Below are positions 36,326 to 44,960 of a stretch of DNA of 64,000 nt, one piece after another. Under the pieces are notes generated by a model that was not told the DNA's origin, did not search any database, and saw only the letters and a program-made list of their open reading frames with translations. The translations under genes and the position numbers were made by a program. The stretch covers positions 62,001 through 126,000 of the forward strand of contig NZ_JAAOMP010000096.1 of NCBI RefSeq assembly GCF_018853815.1, read 5' to 3'. Numbering within the stretch: position 1 is the first letter of the stretch; the number at the start of each line of letters is the position of its first letter. Origin of the DNA: Acidithiobacillus sulfurivorans. Its GTDB lineage: Bacteria > Pseudomonadota > Gammaproteobacteria > Acidithiobacillales > Acidithiobacillaceae.

Positions 36326-36434
36326 CCTGCCATGTTACCGGTGGCATTTACCGGGAAGTGCTGCTGTAGCCGATAATCTACACTAGGCCGCTGGACGTCA
36401 GTCGCATACACTGGTTTCCGGCAATGCCCTGCCC

Positions 36435-37970
36435 ATGTTCAGGGCAACCGGCATGGAGGAGTGGATGGCTGCGGACTTTATGGAAGAACAGAACACCGGA
36501 CAAAAGAGGATGGACCCCCCGGCTAAAGAGCATCGTGGCGCCATTTCGATTCCCCGAAGCGTCCTGTTTTTTGCCATTATCATCCTGTTTCTGGTCGCGG
36601 GGGTCGTATTTGCGGCCATCCAGGCGATTCATACCCTGGGCGACAGCAGCAATACGCTGATTGAGATTGGCTTGCCGCTGCAAAAGCAATTACTGGAAAT
36701 TCATGGACAACAACGTCAGGCCGAATTTTATCAGGACCTGGCGCAGGTCCTGCCCCACTCTGGTTATGAAACCACCTTTGCCCACCTGATTCATCACGAA
36801 CAAACGTCTTTGCAAACAGTTCAGACCGGCGCAACAACCTACCCCCAACTTGCCAACACACTCCAGCAACTACAAGTGAGTCTGGCCAATTATTTGCAGT
36901 CCGCAGAAGCACCAGGCTCAGAGCAAGCAGCTGTGCTCAACGGCAAAGCTAGCCGGATGGCTGTAGAAGCGCGTTTTCATGACGTTCACCAGGCTATGCA
37001 GTCCTTGCTGCTCAGTCAGGGGGAAGCGGCAGCGGCAGCGCGTTCTCAGGCCGTGCAACTGCTTTATGCACTGGTAGTTATCACGGCGCTGCTCAGCCTG
37101 TTGATACCCTGGCGGGTTGCCACGGCCTTGACCCGACCATTAAAGGACTTCCGTCTGGCCCTGGAAGATATTGGGGCGGGCAAAGTCGCCCATGTTGCCA
37201 GTGATGGGCCCCAGGAATTGCGCGATCTGGCCCGCAGTATCGACAGCATGCAGGCCCGCTTGCGGGAAGAAGAGCGCCTGCGCCACGAATTTCTCAGCCA
37301 GGTGTCTCACGAACTGAAAACACCTCTGGCCTCGGCCCGTTCCGGCAGTGAATTACTGCTCAGCGAGCGCATCGGCCCGCTTCTGCCACGGCAACGCGAA
37401 GTCCTCGAAATTGTCGTCCGTCAGGTCAAGGAATTATATGCGGCCATTCAGGAAATGCTCGACATGCATGCCTTACAAGCGCAATCCCTGGATTTTTCAC
37501 CCCAAACGGTCAAAGTGTCCGAGATTCTCGAAGATCTGCAAAAACGCATGCAGCCATTAACAGAAAAAAGGCAGCAAACCCTCCTTTGTGAAAGCTATGC
37601 GCCGCTGGAAGTGTACGCCGATCCGCAACGCTTGCGGCAAATTCTCAGCAATCTGGTCAGCAACGCCAACAAATACAGCTCTGCAGGCGGACAAATCCAC
37701 GTGCAGGCCAATGCCGAACAGCAGGGCGTTCTGTTTCGGGTAGAAGATGAAGGCCCGGGCATTCCTGAAGCCTTGCTGGAACGGGTATTTGAACGATTTT
37801 ATCAGGTTCCGGTCAGTAACAGTTTACCCCGGGGTACCGGATTGGGATTGGCTATCACCCGCGAACTGGTAGCGGCTCAAGACGGCTGGATACGCATTCA
37901 AAATCGTCCGCAGGGGGGGCTCAGCGCAGAAATCTGGCTACCCTCTTCTCCTCAGAAGGCAGCCCATTGA
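36435..37970 (+). CDS. QseE/GlrK-like sensor histidine kinase
   Basis: A 511-aa membrane kinase. One membrane helix (about 38-62) and a second (about 205-227) enclose a helical periplasmic sensor region. A HAMP-like linker, the H box with H292 in SQVSHELKTPLA, and N, G1, F and G2 boxes (NLVSNANKYS, DEGPGIPE, GTGLGLAI) follow. Several in-frame starts exist; the ATG at 36465 after GGAGGAG is an alternative to 36435. The next two genes are a lipoprotein and a sigma-54-type regulator, reproducing the qseE-qseG-qseF (glrK-yfhG-glrR) order of enterobacteria, where it controls envelope-stress small RNAs. The signal here is unknown. Confidence 0.88.
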   Translation: MFRATGMEEWMAADFMEEQNTGQKRMDPPAKEHRGAISIPRSVLFFAIIILFLVAGVVFAAIQAIHTLGDSSNTLIEIGLPLQKQLLEIHGQQRQAEFYQDLAQVLPHSGYETTFAHLIHHEQTSLQTVQTGATTYPQLANTLQQLQVSLANYLQSAEAPGSEQAAVLNGKASRMAVEARFHDVHQAMQSLLLSQGEAAAAARSQAVQLLYALVVITALLSLLIPWRVATALTRPLKDFRLALEDIGAGKVAHVASDGPQELRDLARSIDSMQARLREEERLRHEFLSQVSHELKTPLASARSGSELLLSERIGPLLPRQREVLEIVVRQVKELYAAIQEMLDMHALQAQSLDFSPQTVKVSEILEDLQKRMQPLTEKRQQTLLCESYAPLEVYADPQRLRQILSNLVSNANKYSSAGGQIHVQANAEQQGVLFRVEDEGPGIPEALLERVFERFYQVPVSNSLPRGTGLGLAITRELVAAQDGWIRIQNRPQGGLSAEIWLPSSPQKAAH

Positions 37971-38494
37971 TGTACCGATTATTGCTTGCGATCCGCTCAC
38001 TCGGCACCTTCAGTATCCTATTGTTTCTGGGAGCCTGTGCAATGATTCATCCGGCCACACCGAGCCAGCCCAAGGCCGTACCTCTGCCTCTTTCAGAAAC
38101 GCCCCGACCAGAGCTACTCAAGGCACTGCATAATTGCGGGCCCGCTGAATCTGCAAATTGTGCCAATATTCATCTAGCCTTGGCAAACAGCTATTTAAGC
38201 AGTGGCCCTCTCAATAAAACTGCCCTGGATAACGCCGCCCGGGAACTCGGCATGGCGGCACAAAACCAGGACCTGGCCAGCCAGATCCTGCCCTTACGGC
38301 GCAGCGTCAATGCCCTGCTGCAAAATATTACTCTCCTTCAACAAGACAAAGTCCGCATTCAGCAAAGCAAAGCACAGGCTATCGCTGCACAAAATGCTGC
38401 AGATGCCGCACAGGCGCGGCTCCAACGTCTGGAATCCCTGCTGCACCAGCATGCAGAAAAAACCCTGGAAGCGCACGGCGCGCCCCTACCCTGA
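37967..38494 (+). CDS. QseG-like lipoprotein
   Basis: A 175-aa lipoprotein. The signal peptide has a hydrophobic stretch at about 12-22 and the lipobox LGAC with Cys24. The mature part begins low-complexity (Pro, Thr), then has an alpha-helical region with NCANIHLALANSYL and a C-terminal Gln/Ala-rich coiled coil (about 115-165). It overlaps the kinase gene by 4 nt and ends just before the regulator gene. In enterobacteria QseG is an outer-membrane lipoprotein that activates QseE in the periplasm, so the same role is inferred from position and lipobox rather than from strong sequence identity. Confidence 0.75.
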   Translation: MMYRLLLAIRSLGTFSILLFLGACAMIHPATPSQPKAVPLPLSETPRPELLKALHNCGPAESANCANIHLALANSYLSSGPLNKTALDNAARELGMAAQNQDLASQILPLRRSVNALLQNITLLQQDKVRIQQSKAQAIAAQNAADAAQARLQRLESLLHQHAEKTLEAHGAPLP

Positions 38495-38495
38495 G

Positions 38496-39884
38496 ATGCG
38501 TAAAACCATGCCCACTATTCTCATTATTGATGATGATCCGGATTTCTTAAGGCTGCTGGGTTTGTGGTTGGAAAGTGAAGATTATCGGGTGCTGAGTAGC
38601 AACAATCCGCTGCAAGGGCTGGAACTACTGGACCAGGAAAGTGTGGATTTGCTGATCAGCGATTTACGCATGCCCATCATGGACGGGATGGCGGTCCTTG
38701 AAGCCGCTCAGGCTCGTGATCCCGATTTGCCGGTTATTTTGCTGACCGCCCATGGCACCATTCCTAACGCGGTAGAAGCCATGCGTGCCCAGGCTTTTGG
38801 TTATCTCAGTAAACCGTTCAGTAATGACGAATTACAAACATTATGCACGGCGGCACTGGCGCAACGCCTCGCTGGCCGTGAACTCAGCAAGTTAAGGGCT
38901 GACCTACGCGCCCAGGCCGGGCAAAGCATCCTCCACCGCAGTCCGGTCATGGCCAGTCTGGTCAACGAAATTACCCGCATAGCCACTTCCCAGGCCAGTG
39001 TTTTTCTTTCTGGAGAAAGTGGGTCTGGCAAAGAACGTGTCGCCAGAGCTATCCACGAAGCCAGCGCCCGTAGTGACCATCCTTTTGTCGCCGTCAACTG
39101 TGGCGCCATTCCCTCCGAATTGGCCGAAAGTGAACTGTTTGGCCACGTTAAGGGGGCTTTTACCGGAGCCACTCAAGACCATCTCGGGCTCATTCGCAGC
39201 GCCGACCAGGGTACTTTGTTCCTGGACGAAATCGGAGACCTCCCCCTGGCCTTGCAGGTCAAACTGCTGCGGGTATTACAGGAAGGCACGTTACGCCCGG
39301 TGGGAGCAAAAACGGAAATAACCGTGGATTTACGCGTCATCAGTGCCACCCATCAGGATATTCATGCACTGACTGCCAGCGGCGCCTTTCGGGAAGATTT
39401 ATATTATCGCCTGCACGTCATTCCCCTACGGGTTCCCAGCCTCAGCGAGCGTCCCGAAGACATCCTGCTGCTTGCCCAATATTTTCTGGATCGGGAAAGC
39501 CAGCGCCTGGAACGCAATATTCCAGGTTTCAGCCCCGAAGCCATGGACAAACTGATGCAGCGACCCTGGCCCGGTAATGTTCGAGAGCTCGAAAACGCCA
39601 TCACCTTTGCCGCCGCCGTCACCGAAAAAGGCTGGGTCTCGGGAGAGGCCATTCCCGATGCCGGCCGTCAGGGCGGATCCAGTGCCTTCCCGCCTTTACA
39701 GGATGCCAAAACGGCCTTTGAACGGGTGTATCTTGAAAATCTGCTGCGTGCCACTGACGGCAACATTTCCCGGGCTGCTCGCATTGCTGGTCGCCATCGC
39801 ACCGATCTTTACAAGCTCATGCGCAAACATGGCCTGGCCCCGCAACTATTCAAAAACCAGGAGGATCGCGATGATGCTCCGTAA
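38496..39884 (+). CDS. QseF/GlrR-like sigma-54-dependent response regulator
   Basis: The 462-aa NtrC-family activator has a receiver domain with phospho-acceptor D56 in LLISDLRMPIMDG, an AAA+ domain with Walker A GESGSGKE from about 173, and the sigma-54 contact loop GAFTGA at 220-225. An arginine-finger region and a C-terminal Fis-type helix-turn-helix (RAARIAGRHRTDLYKLMRKHG) complete it. The start at 38496 lies 1 nt after the lipoprotein stop; the ATG at 38508 is an alternative. A longer frame from 38202 overlaps the lipoprotein gene and is rejected. Targets should have sigma-54 promoters; none was identified in the window. Confidence 0.92.
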   Translation: MRKTMPTILIIDDDPDFLRLLGLWLESEDYRVLSSNNPLQGLELLDQESVDLLISDLRMPIMDGMAVLEAAQARDPDLPVILLTAHGTIPNAVEAMRAQAFGYLSKPFSNDELQTLCTAALAQRLAGRELSKLRADLRAQAGQSILHRSPVMASLVNEITRIATSQASVFLSGESGSGKERVARAIHEASARSDHPFVAVNCGAIPSELAESELFGHVKGAFTGATQDHLGLIRSADQGTLFLDEIGDLPLALQVKLLRVLQEGTLRPVGAKTEITVDLRVISATHQDIHALTASGAFREDLYYRLHVIPLRVPSLSERPEDILLLAQYFLDRESQRLERNIPGFSPEAMDKLMQRPWPGNVRELENAITFAAAVTEKGWVSGEAIPDAGRQGGSSAFPPLQDAKTAFERVYLENLLRATDGNISRAARIAGRHRTDLYKLMRKHGLAPQLFKNQEDRDDAP

Positions 39885-39947
39885 TTATCCACCACTTCCT
39901 GCCATTTTTTGTTATGCTGGCAAGATACTTGCCAAAACGGGATCCCA

Positions 39948-40643
39948 ATGACCCTGCCAGTACCCGTTCAGCCGCCTTCACGTTTTCAGCATTGGCATTT
40001 GCGCCGCTGGTTCGCACAGGGCCTGCTCATTTCTCTTCCCATCGGCCTGACCATTTATGTGGTGTTATGGATTGGCAGCTGGCTCAATAACTTGTTTGAA
40101 GCGCCGATCAAGGCCATTTTCGGAATCGACATCCCCGGTCTGGGACTGGTCCTGACCTTGCTGACCATTCTGGGCGTTGGTTTTCTGGCTTCCCATGTCC
40201 TGACCGCATGGATTTTTGACTGGATGAACAAGGCGCTGGCACGAATCCCGGTTCTGCATAGTCTTTACAGCACCATCCAGGAAACGGTGGGATTACTTTT
40301 TGGTGGCGCAGACCGGGGCTTTCGTAGTGCTGTACTGGTCCGGCAAGGGGGAGATATGGGCTACATCATCGGGCTGGTCACCCGTGACACCCTACATGAA
40401 CTACCGCACCTCCCCGAAGACTGTGTGGCCGTTTTTATTCCCATGAGCTATGGCGTCGGCGGCTTCACCTGCCTGATTCAAAAAGACAAAATCATCCCGC
40501 TTCCAGACATGACACCCCAGCAGGCTTTACGTTTTGCCATGGCTGGTGGCGTCGGTGGTGGAAAAATGCTTCGGGAGAAACCAGAACCCGGTATCCAGCA
40601 AGAACTTTCCGAATCCGACACGGATTCTTCCTCACGCACCTGA
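39948..40643 (+). CDS. DUF502 family membrane protein
   Basis: The 231-aa protein starts with an Arg-rich segment and has two clear membrane helices (about 22-44 and 61-84). [16 protein letters not shown] and the conserved [20 protein letters not shown] follow the DUF502 pattern. [13 protein letters not shown] near the end, shortly before [12 protein letters not shown], is also typical. The function of the family is not established. The ATG at 39948 was chosen over an in-frame ATG at 39909 because it begins close to the conserved part. The gene stands alone between the two-component set and galU. Confidence 0.85.
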   Translation: MTLPVPVQPPSRFQHWHLRRWFAQGLLISLPIGLTIYVVLWIGSWLNNLFEAPIKAIFGIDIPGLGLVLTLLTILGVGFLASHVLTAWIFDWMNKALARIPVLHSLYSTIQETVGLLFGGADRGFRSAVLVRQGGDMGYIIGLVTRDTLHELPHLPEDCVAVFIPMSYGVGGFTCLIQKDKIIPLPDMTPQQALRFAMAGGVGGGKMLREKPEPGIQQELSESDTDSSSRT

Positions 40644-40673
40644 AACGGCAGATAGTTCATGAAGCCAAACACT

Positions 40674-40703
40674 TTGCGAGAGGCGGGGTGTGTTCGTTAT
40701 ACT
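40674..40703 (+). promoter_or_regulatory. Candidate sigma-70 promoter for galU
   Basis: TTGCGA at 40674-40679 and TATACT at 40698-40703 are separated by 18 bp, ending 26 nt before the galU ATG. The -10 matches in 5 of 6 positions and the -35 in 4 of 6. Confidence 0.4.
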
Positions 40704-40729
40704 CGCCGCATACCAGAAGGAGTGCACGT

Positions 40730-41641
40730 ATGGCTGAAGTACGTAAAGCAGTTTTCCCCGTAGCGGGCCTGGGTACCCGATTTTTACCGGCCACCAAAGC
40801 CAGCGCCAAGGAAATGATGCCGGTAGTGGACAAACCCCTGATCCAGTACGCCGTAGAAGAAGCCATAGCTGCGGGCTGCGATCAGTTGATTTTCATCAGC
40901 GGTCGGGGGAAACGGGCCATTGAAGATCACTTTGATGTTTCCTACGAGCTGGAAAACGAACTGGAAAAGCGCGGCAAAAAGGCCTTGCTGGAACAGGTAC
41001 AAAGCATTTTGCCCAGCCATGTCAGCACCATTTTTCTGCGTCAACCTTACCCTCTTGGGCTGGGTCACGCCGTGCTGATGGCCAAGCCAGTCATCGGCGA
41101 TGAACCGTTTGCTGTGCTGCTGGCAGATGATCTCATGCTCGGCGAACCACCCGTATTGGCGCAAATGGTCGAACAGCACCATCGCTATCAGGCCGGCATT
41201 CTTGGCGTGGAAGAAATCCCCCGTGAACACTCTACCCGTTATGGAGTGGTAGACGCACGTCCCTGGGACGAGCGTATTTTTCAGGTCAGCGGCATCGTCG
41301 AAAAACCCCAGCCGGAAAAAGCACCGTCCAATCTCGGTGTGGTCGGTCGATACATTCTGCCCGCCCGGCTCTTCCATTTTCTCGAAAACACCCAGAGTGG
41401 CGCGGGAGGTGAAATCCAGTTGACGGATGCCATTGCGCATCTGCTCAGCGAACGTCAGGTGCTGGCCTATCGTTTTGCCGGTCAGCGCTTTGATTGTGGC
41501 GACAAATTAGGCTATCTCAAGGCCACCATTGCCTTCGGCAAATTACATTCCGAAGTGGGTGCCGATTTTACCGAGTATATGAATAGCCTGTGTCTGAGCC
41601 AGAGTAAAACAGCAAATCCTGAGACCGTTCATGAAGCGTAA
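40730..41641 (+). CDS. galU: UTP--glucose-1-phosphate uridylyltransferase
   Basis: Makes UDP-glucose for LPS and exopolysaccharide. The 303-aa protein opens with the nucleotidyltransferase signature [21 protein letters not shown], including the Gly-rich loop and Lys, and has the [12 protein letters not shown] and [14 protein letters not shown] motifs of bacterial GalU. The ATG at 40730 follows AGAAGGAG; an in-frame ATG at 40688 is rejected. Its 3' end overlaps rmlA by 11 nt, so galU heads the nucleotide-sugar operon galU-rmlA-rmlC. Confidence 0.96.
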   Translation: MAEVRKAVFPVAGLGTRFLPATKASAKEMMPVVDKPLIQYAVEEAIAAGCDQLIFISGRGKRAIEDHFDVSYELENELEKRGKKALLEQVQSILPSHVSTIFLRQPYPLGLGHAVLMAKPVIGDEPFAVLLADDLMLGEPPVLAQMVEQHHRYQAGILGVEEIPREHSTRYGVVDARPWDERIFQVSGIVEKPQPEKAPSNLGVVGRYILPARLFHFLENTQSGAGGEIQLTDAIAHLLSERQVLAYRFAGQRFDCGDKLGYLKATIAFGKLHSEVGADFTEYMNSLCLSQSKTANPETVHEA

Positions 41642-42515
41642 AGGTATTCTCCTCGCCGGGGGTTCCGGTACCCGTCTGTATCCGCTGACCCAGGCAGTCA
41701 GCAAACAGCTGATGCCGGTATATGACAAACCCCTGATTTATTATCCACTCGCCACGTTGATGTTGGCTGGAATCCGCGAAATCCAGATTATTTCCACCCC
41801 CAACGATCTTCCACGTTTCCAGCAGCTTTTGGGAGATGGTCGGCAGTGGGGGATGGATTTCTGCTACGCCGAACAAGCGCGTCCTGACGGTCTGGCGCAA
41901 GCCTTGCTGATTGCCGAAAACTTTCTGGCGGGTAGCCCTTCGGCACTGGTGCTTGGCGACAATGTTTTTTATGGACATGATCTTAGTGAATCCCTGCAGC
42001 AAACCAACCAGGCCGATAACGGGGCAACGATTTTTGCTTACCACGTTGCCAATCCTAAAGCATATGGTGTAGTGGAATTTGATCGCCAGGGGATTGCTAT
42101 TGGACTGGAAGAAAAACCCGCCAAACCACGCTCTTCTTTTGCGGTCACCGGCCTGTATTTTTATGATGCAGATGGGAGTCACCTGGCCCGGGAAATTCGT
42201 CCTTCGCCACGCGGCGAACTGGAAATCACTGATCTGAATCGTTTATACCTCGAACAAAAACGCCTGCATGTAGAAGTCTTAGGGCGCGGCACCGCCTGGC
42301 TGGATACCGGCACGCACGCCGACCTGCTCAGTGCCGGACAATTCATTCGCACCCTGGAAGAACGCCAGGGCCTGAAAGTCGCCTGCCCTGAAGAAATAGC
42401 CTACCGCATGGGTTATATTGATGCAGACACACTCACAGAACTTGCAGCCCCACTGAAAAAAAGTGGTTATGGAGAATATCTGCTGCGCATCATTGAAGAA
42501 GGGTCACCGTTTTGA
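41631..42515 (+). CDS. rmlA: Glucose-1-phosphate thymidylyltransferase
   Basis: The first enzyme of dTDP-L-rhamnose synthesis (RfbA), 294 aa. It begins with [17 protein letters not shown], the sugar-nucleotide binding signature. [17 protein letters not shown] and the active-site [16 protein letters not shown] are intact. It starts within galU (11-nt overlap) and its TGA overlaps the likely TTG start of rmlC. The pathway gene order here is A-C-(two small genes)-D-B. Confidence 0.97.
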   Translation: MKRKGILLAGGSGTRLYPLTQAVSKQLMPVYDKPLIYYPLATLMLAGIREIQIISTPNDLPRFQQLLGDGRQWGMDFCYAEQARPDGLAQALLIAENFLAGSPSALVLGDNVFYGHDLSESLQQTNQADNGATIFAYHVANPKAYGVVEFDRQGIAIGLEEKPAKPRSSFAVTGLYFYDADGSHLAREIRPSPRGELEITDLNRLYLEQKRLHVEVLGRGTAWLDTGTHADLLSAGQFIRTLEERQGLKVACPEEIAYRMGYIDADTLTELAAPLKKSGYGEYLLRIIEEGSPF

Positions 42516-43060
42516 GGATTGAAAAGTTGCGCATCCCCGAGGTGCTGCTCATTACCCCCAAAGTATTTGGCGACACCCGGGGATTTTTCATGGAAAGCTG
42601 GAATCAACGCCAATTTAGTGATGCCGGCCTGAATCTCTCTTTTGTGCAGGATAACCACAGCCGTTCGCAACAGGGCGTGCTGCGTGGCCTGCATTATCAG
42701 ATTCATCAGCCCCAGGGAAAGCTGGTACGCGTTGTTTCAGGTGCTGTTTTTGATGTGGCCGTAGATTTGCGCCGGTCTTCCTCCACCTTCGGTCAATGGG
42801 TCGGAGCCACACTCTCTGAAGAAAATCATCAGATGCTCTGGGTACCGCCCGGCTTTGCACATGGCTTTTACGTACTGAGCGACAGCACCGACTTTCTCTA
42901 TAAAACGACTGAATTTTACGCCCCGGAAGCCGAGCGTTGTATTGCCTGGAATGATCCGAAGATCGGAATAGACTGGCCCCTCCTCACGGATTCGGAACCC
43001 CAGCTGGCCAGCAAGGATGCGGCCGGCTGCTCTTTCGCAAAGGCAGAAACCTATTCGTGA
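42512..43060 (+). CDS. rmlC: dTDP-4-dehydrorhamnose 3,5-epimerase
   Basis: A 182-aa cupin enzyme, the third step of dTDP-rhamnose synthesis. Family motifs are [21 protein letters not shown] with the catalytic region, LRGLHYQ with the active-site His, and [13 protein letters not shown]. The start appears to be TTG at 42512, overlapping the rmlA stop; no ATG lies near the conserved N-terminus. Translation coupled to rmlA is likely. Confidence 0.95.
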   Translation: MRIEKLRIPEVLLITPKVFGDTRGFFMESWNQRQFSDAGLNLSFVQDNHSRSQQGVLRGLHYQIHQPQGKLVRVVSGAVFDVAVDLRRSSSTFGQWVGATLSEENHQMLWVPPGFAHGFYVLSDSTDFLYKTTEFYAPEAERCIAWNDPKIGIDWPLLTDSEPQLASKDAAGCSFAKAETYS

Positions 43061-43123
43061 ACCCTTCATTCTCCATGCGAAGAGCGTTATTATCGCCCCC
43101 TTTCCTGAGGAGCAGCGGTATCC

Positions 43124-43462
43124 ATGATCATCATTGATGGCGTAACCGAAAGCGGGGGCAAATTTCGTCCCTCAGCCTGGGCTGAAATGCTCCTGGAAGG
43201 GGTGGGGCTCGCCCATTTCGGTGCCGACCATAAAATTCATTATTTGCCGTTGATTGAGCCCGCCAACATTAATGGCAACGCGGCCATCATCATGGATGAA
43301 AGTCTGGAACAATTACGCCCCGAGGCCTTTGCGGAAATCATGCGTTTTGCCGCCGAAAATCGTTTGCAGATTCGCCATGAAGAGGGGCATATAGCTGACC
43401 GCCAAAATAGTCCGAAAAGCACACATCGCCGGGCCCGTCCCGCGCAACGGCGGCCTTCCTGA
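43124..43462 (+). CDS. DUF3579 family protein
   Basis: The 112-aa protein has the DUF3579 pattern: MIIIDGVTESGGKFRPSAW at the start, FGADHKIHYLPL, then AAIIMDESLEQLRPEAF. Members are small cytoplasmic proteins of unknown function found mostly in beta- and gammaproteobacteria. The C-terminal 25 residues are basic (THRRARPAQRRP) and may bind nucleic acid or be disordered. AGGAGCAG precedes the ATG at 43124, and its stop overlaps the next start as TGATG. It interrupts the rmlC-rmlD interval; no link to rhamnose synthesis is evident. Confidence 0.75.
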   Translation: MIIIDGVTESGGKFRPSAWAEMLLEGVGLAHFGADHKIHYLPLIEPANINGNAAIIMDESLEQLRPEAFAEIMRFAAENRLQIRHEEGHIADRQNSPKSTHRRARPAQRRPS

Positions 43463-43968
43463 TGGCGAATCATCCTGGCAAATCCAGTCGGCTGCGTTTT
43501 GCCTGGGCGCTCGGTGCGGTCATCGTCATTTATGGCATACTGGCCATTATTCTCAGTGTTCATGTCATTGATCAGCAGAGTGGTGCGCGCACCGATTTGT
43601 ATGTGGCGTTGGAAACTCTGGACCAGATGCATCATGAAGCCATGGCATCAGCCAGCACAGCCACAGAACGCAAAGCCATTGCCGATGCCTGGCGGAATAA
43701 ACGGGCTTTTGCGGCTAGGTCTCCACAGCAAGCGCAGCAGATAGCTGATCAGCTTATCGTCAGTCTGAATCAGGAATATCCGCACAATACCTGCGGACAA
43801 AAGGGGTCCTCTTTCGTGGCGGCCTCTGCTCTGCCTCAAGAGCATGCCTGCATGGTGGCGGTGGGTACCCAAAATAATCAGGTCGAAGTAACGGGCTATG
43901 ATACCCAGGGCATTGCCATGGACAACTTCTATGAATTTCTTTACGCCCCAACCGGCCGTTCTGACTAA
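43462..43968 (+). CDS. Hypothetical single-pass membrane protein
   Basis: A 168-aa protein with a basic start, one membrane helix (about 14-36, AWALGAVIVIYGILAIILSV) and then a soluble, probably periplasmic domain. That domain has two cysteines about 20 residues apart (NTCGQKG and HACMVAV) that could form a disulfide. No family was recognized. It overlaps the DUF3579 gene by 1 nt (TGATG), so it is co-translated with it, and is followed by a strong ribosome-binding site for the small leader frame before rmlD. A function in envelope biology is a guess from topology and neighbours. Confidence 0.65.
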   Translation: MANHPGKSSRLRFAWALGAVIVIYGILAIILSVHVIDQQSGARTDLYVALETLDQMHHEAMASASTATERKAIADAWRNKRAFAARSPQQAQQIADQLIVSLNQEYPHNTCGQKGSSFVAASALPQEHACMVAVGTQNNQVEVTGYDTQGIAMDNFYEFLYAPTGRSD

Positions 43969-43987
43969 ATATCCGGAGGAAAATCCC

Positions 43988-44059
43988 ATGAATGCTAACA
44001 GGCCCCGTTGCATGGCCCGTTGCATGAGTCTACTGCAAGGAAGCAGGAGCCAGACATGA
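43988..44059 (+). CDS. Possible 23-codon leader peptide before rmlD
   Basis: An ATG at 43988 follows CCGGAGGAAAA (GGAGG at 43975-43979), the best ribosome-binding site in this interval. It opens a 23-codon frame encoding MNANRPRCMARCMSLLQGS and four more residues. Its TGA (44057-44059) overlaps the rmlD ATG (44056-44058). The frame holds an 11-bp direct repeat CCCGTTGCATG that gives the RCMARCM motif. It could be a translational coupler or attenuation leader. rmlD also has its own GGAG nearby, so the peptide may be dispensable. Confidence 0.4.
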   Translation: MNANRPRCMARCMSLLQGSRSQT

Positions 44060-44946
44060 GCACCGCCGGATCCAGAATCAAACGCGTCCTGCTCTTTGGT
44101 GCGAATGGTCAGTTAGGCTGGGAACTCCAACGTCACCGACCTGAGTCTGTTGAACTGCGCGCCTTGTCTCGCGCCCAGGCAGATATTGCCATTCGGGAAC
44201 AGGTGGAACAGGCTGCCGAGAGTTTTCAGCCCGACCTCATCATCAACGCCGCCGCTTATACCGCCGTTGATCTTGCCGAGTCGGAATCGGAAAAAGCCTA
44301 TGCCATCAATCGGGATGGCGCTGCTCATTGTGCAGAGGCTGCCCTAAAACATTCTGCCCGACTCATTCATGTTTCCACGGATTTTGTATTTGATGGGAGT
44401 CAGGCGACCCCTTATCAGCCAGACAATATCTGTCATCCACTTGGCGTATATGGTGCCAGCAAAGCTGCCGGCGAGGTAGAAATTGTCCGTATTCTGGGGA
44501 GAAATGCGCTCATTTTGCGGACAGCCTGGGTGTATAGCGCCCACGGTAAAAATTTTGTCAAAACCATGTTGCGGCTGATGTCAGAACGGGACTCTCTGGG
44601 AGTGGTTGGCGATCAGATTGGCAGTCCTACCTGGGCGGCAGGTTTGGCGGCTGCCATCTGGCGGGCCTACGAACAACCTGAATTCAACGGCATTCAGCAT
44701 TGGACGGATGCCGGCGTGGCCTCCTGGTACGATTTTGCGGTCGCAATTCAGGAAGAAGCTCTGGCTTTGGGTCTGCTTCAGCGTAGCATCCCCCTTCAGA
44801 TGATTCCCGCCAGCGCCTACCCAACCCCCGCCCGCCGCCCTGCCTGCGCGGTACTGGATAAAAGTACCAGCTATGCCGCATTAGGTGCGGCTCCGCATTG
44901 GCGCCAGGCACTGCGGCAAATGCTCACCGATACCGATTCTGATTAA
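44056..44946 (+). CDS. rmlD: dTDP-4-dehydrorhamnose reductase
   Basis: The final step of dTDP-L-rhamnose synthesis (RfbD), 296 aa. An extended SDR enzyme with the nucleotide loop FGANGQLGWELQ, INAAAYTAVDLAE, and the active-site Tyr/Lys in YGASKAAGE. The ATG at 44056 follows GCAGGAG; a longer frame from 44008 is not supported. rmlB follows after 14 nt. Confidence 0.95.
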   Translation: MSTAGSRIKRVLLFGANGQLGWELQRHRPESVELRALSRAQADIAIREQVEQAAESFQPDLIINAAAYTAVDLAESESEKAYAINRDGAAHCAEAALKHSARLIHVSTDFVFDGSQATPYQPDNICHPLGVYGASKAAGEVEIVRILGRNALILRTAWVYSAHGKNFVKTMLRLMSERDSLGVVGDQIGSPTWAAGLAAAIWRAYEQPEFNGIQHWTDAGVASWYDFAVAIQEEALALGLLQRSIPLQMIPASAYPTPARRPACAVLDKSTSYAALGAAPHWRQALRQMLTDTDSD

Positions 44947-44960
44947 ACTAAGGAACCCCC

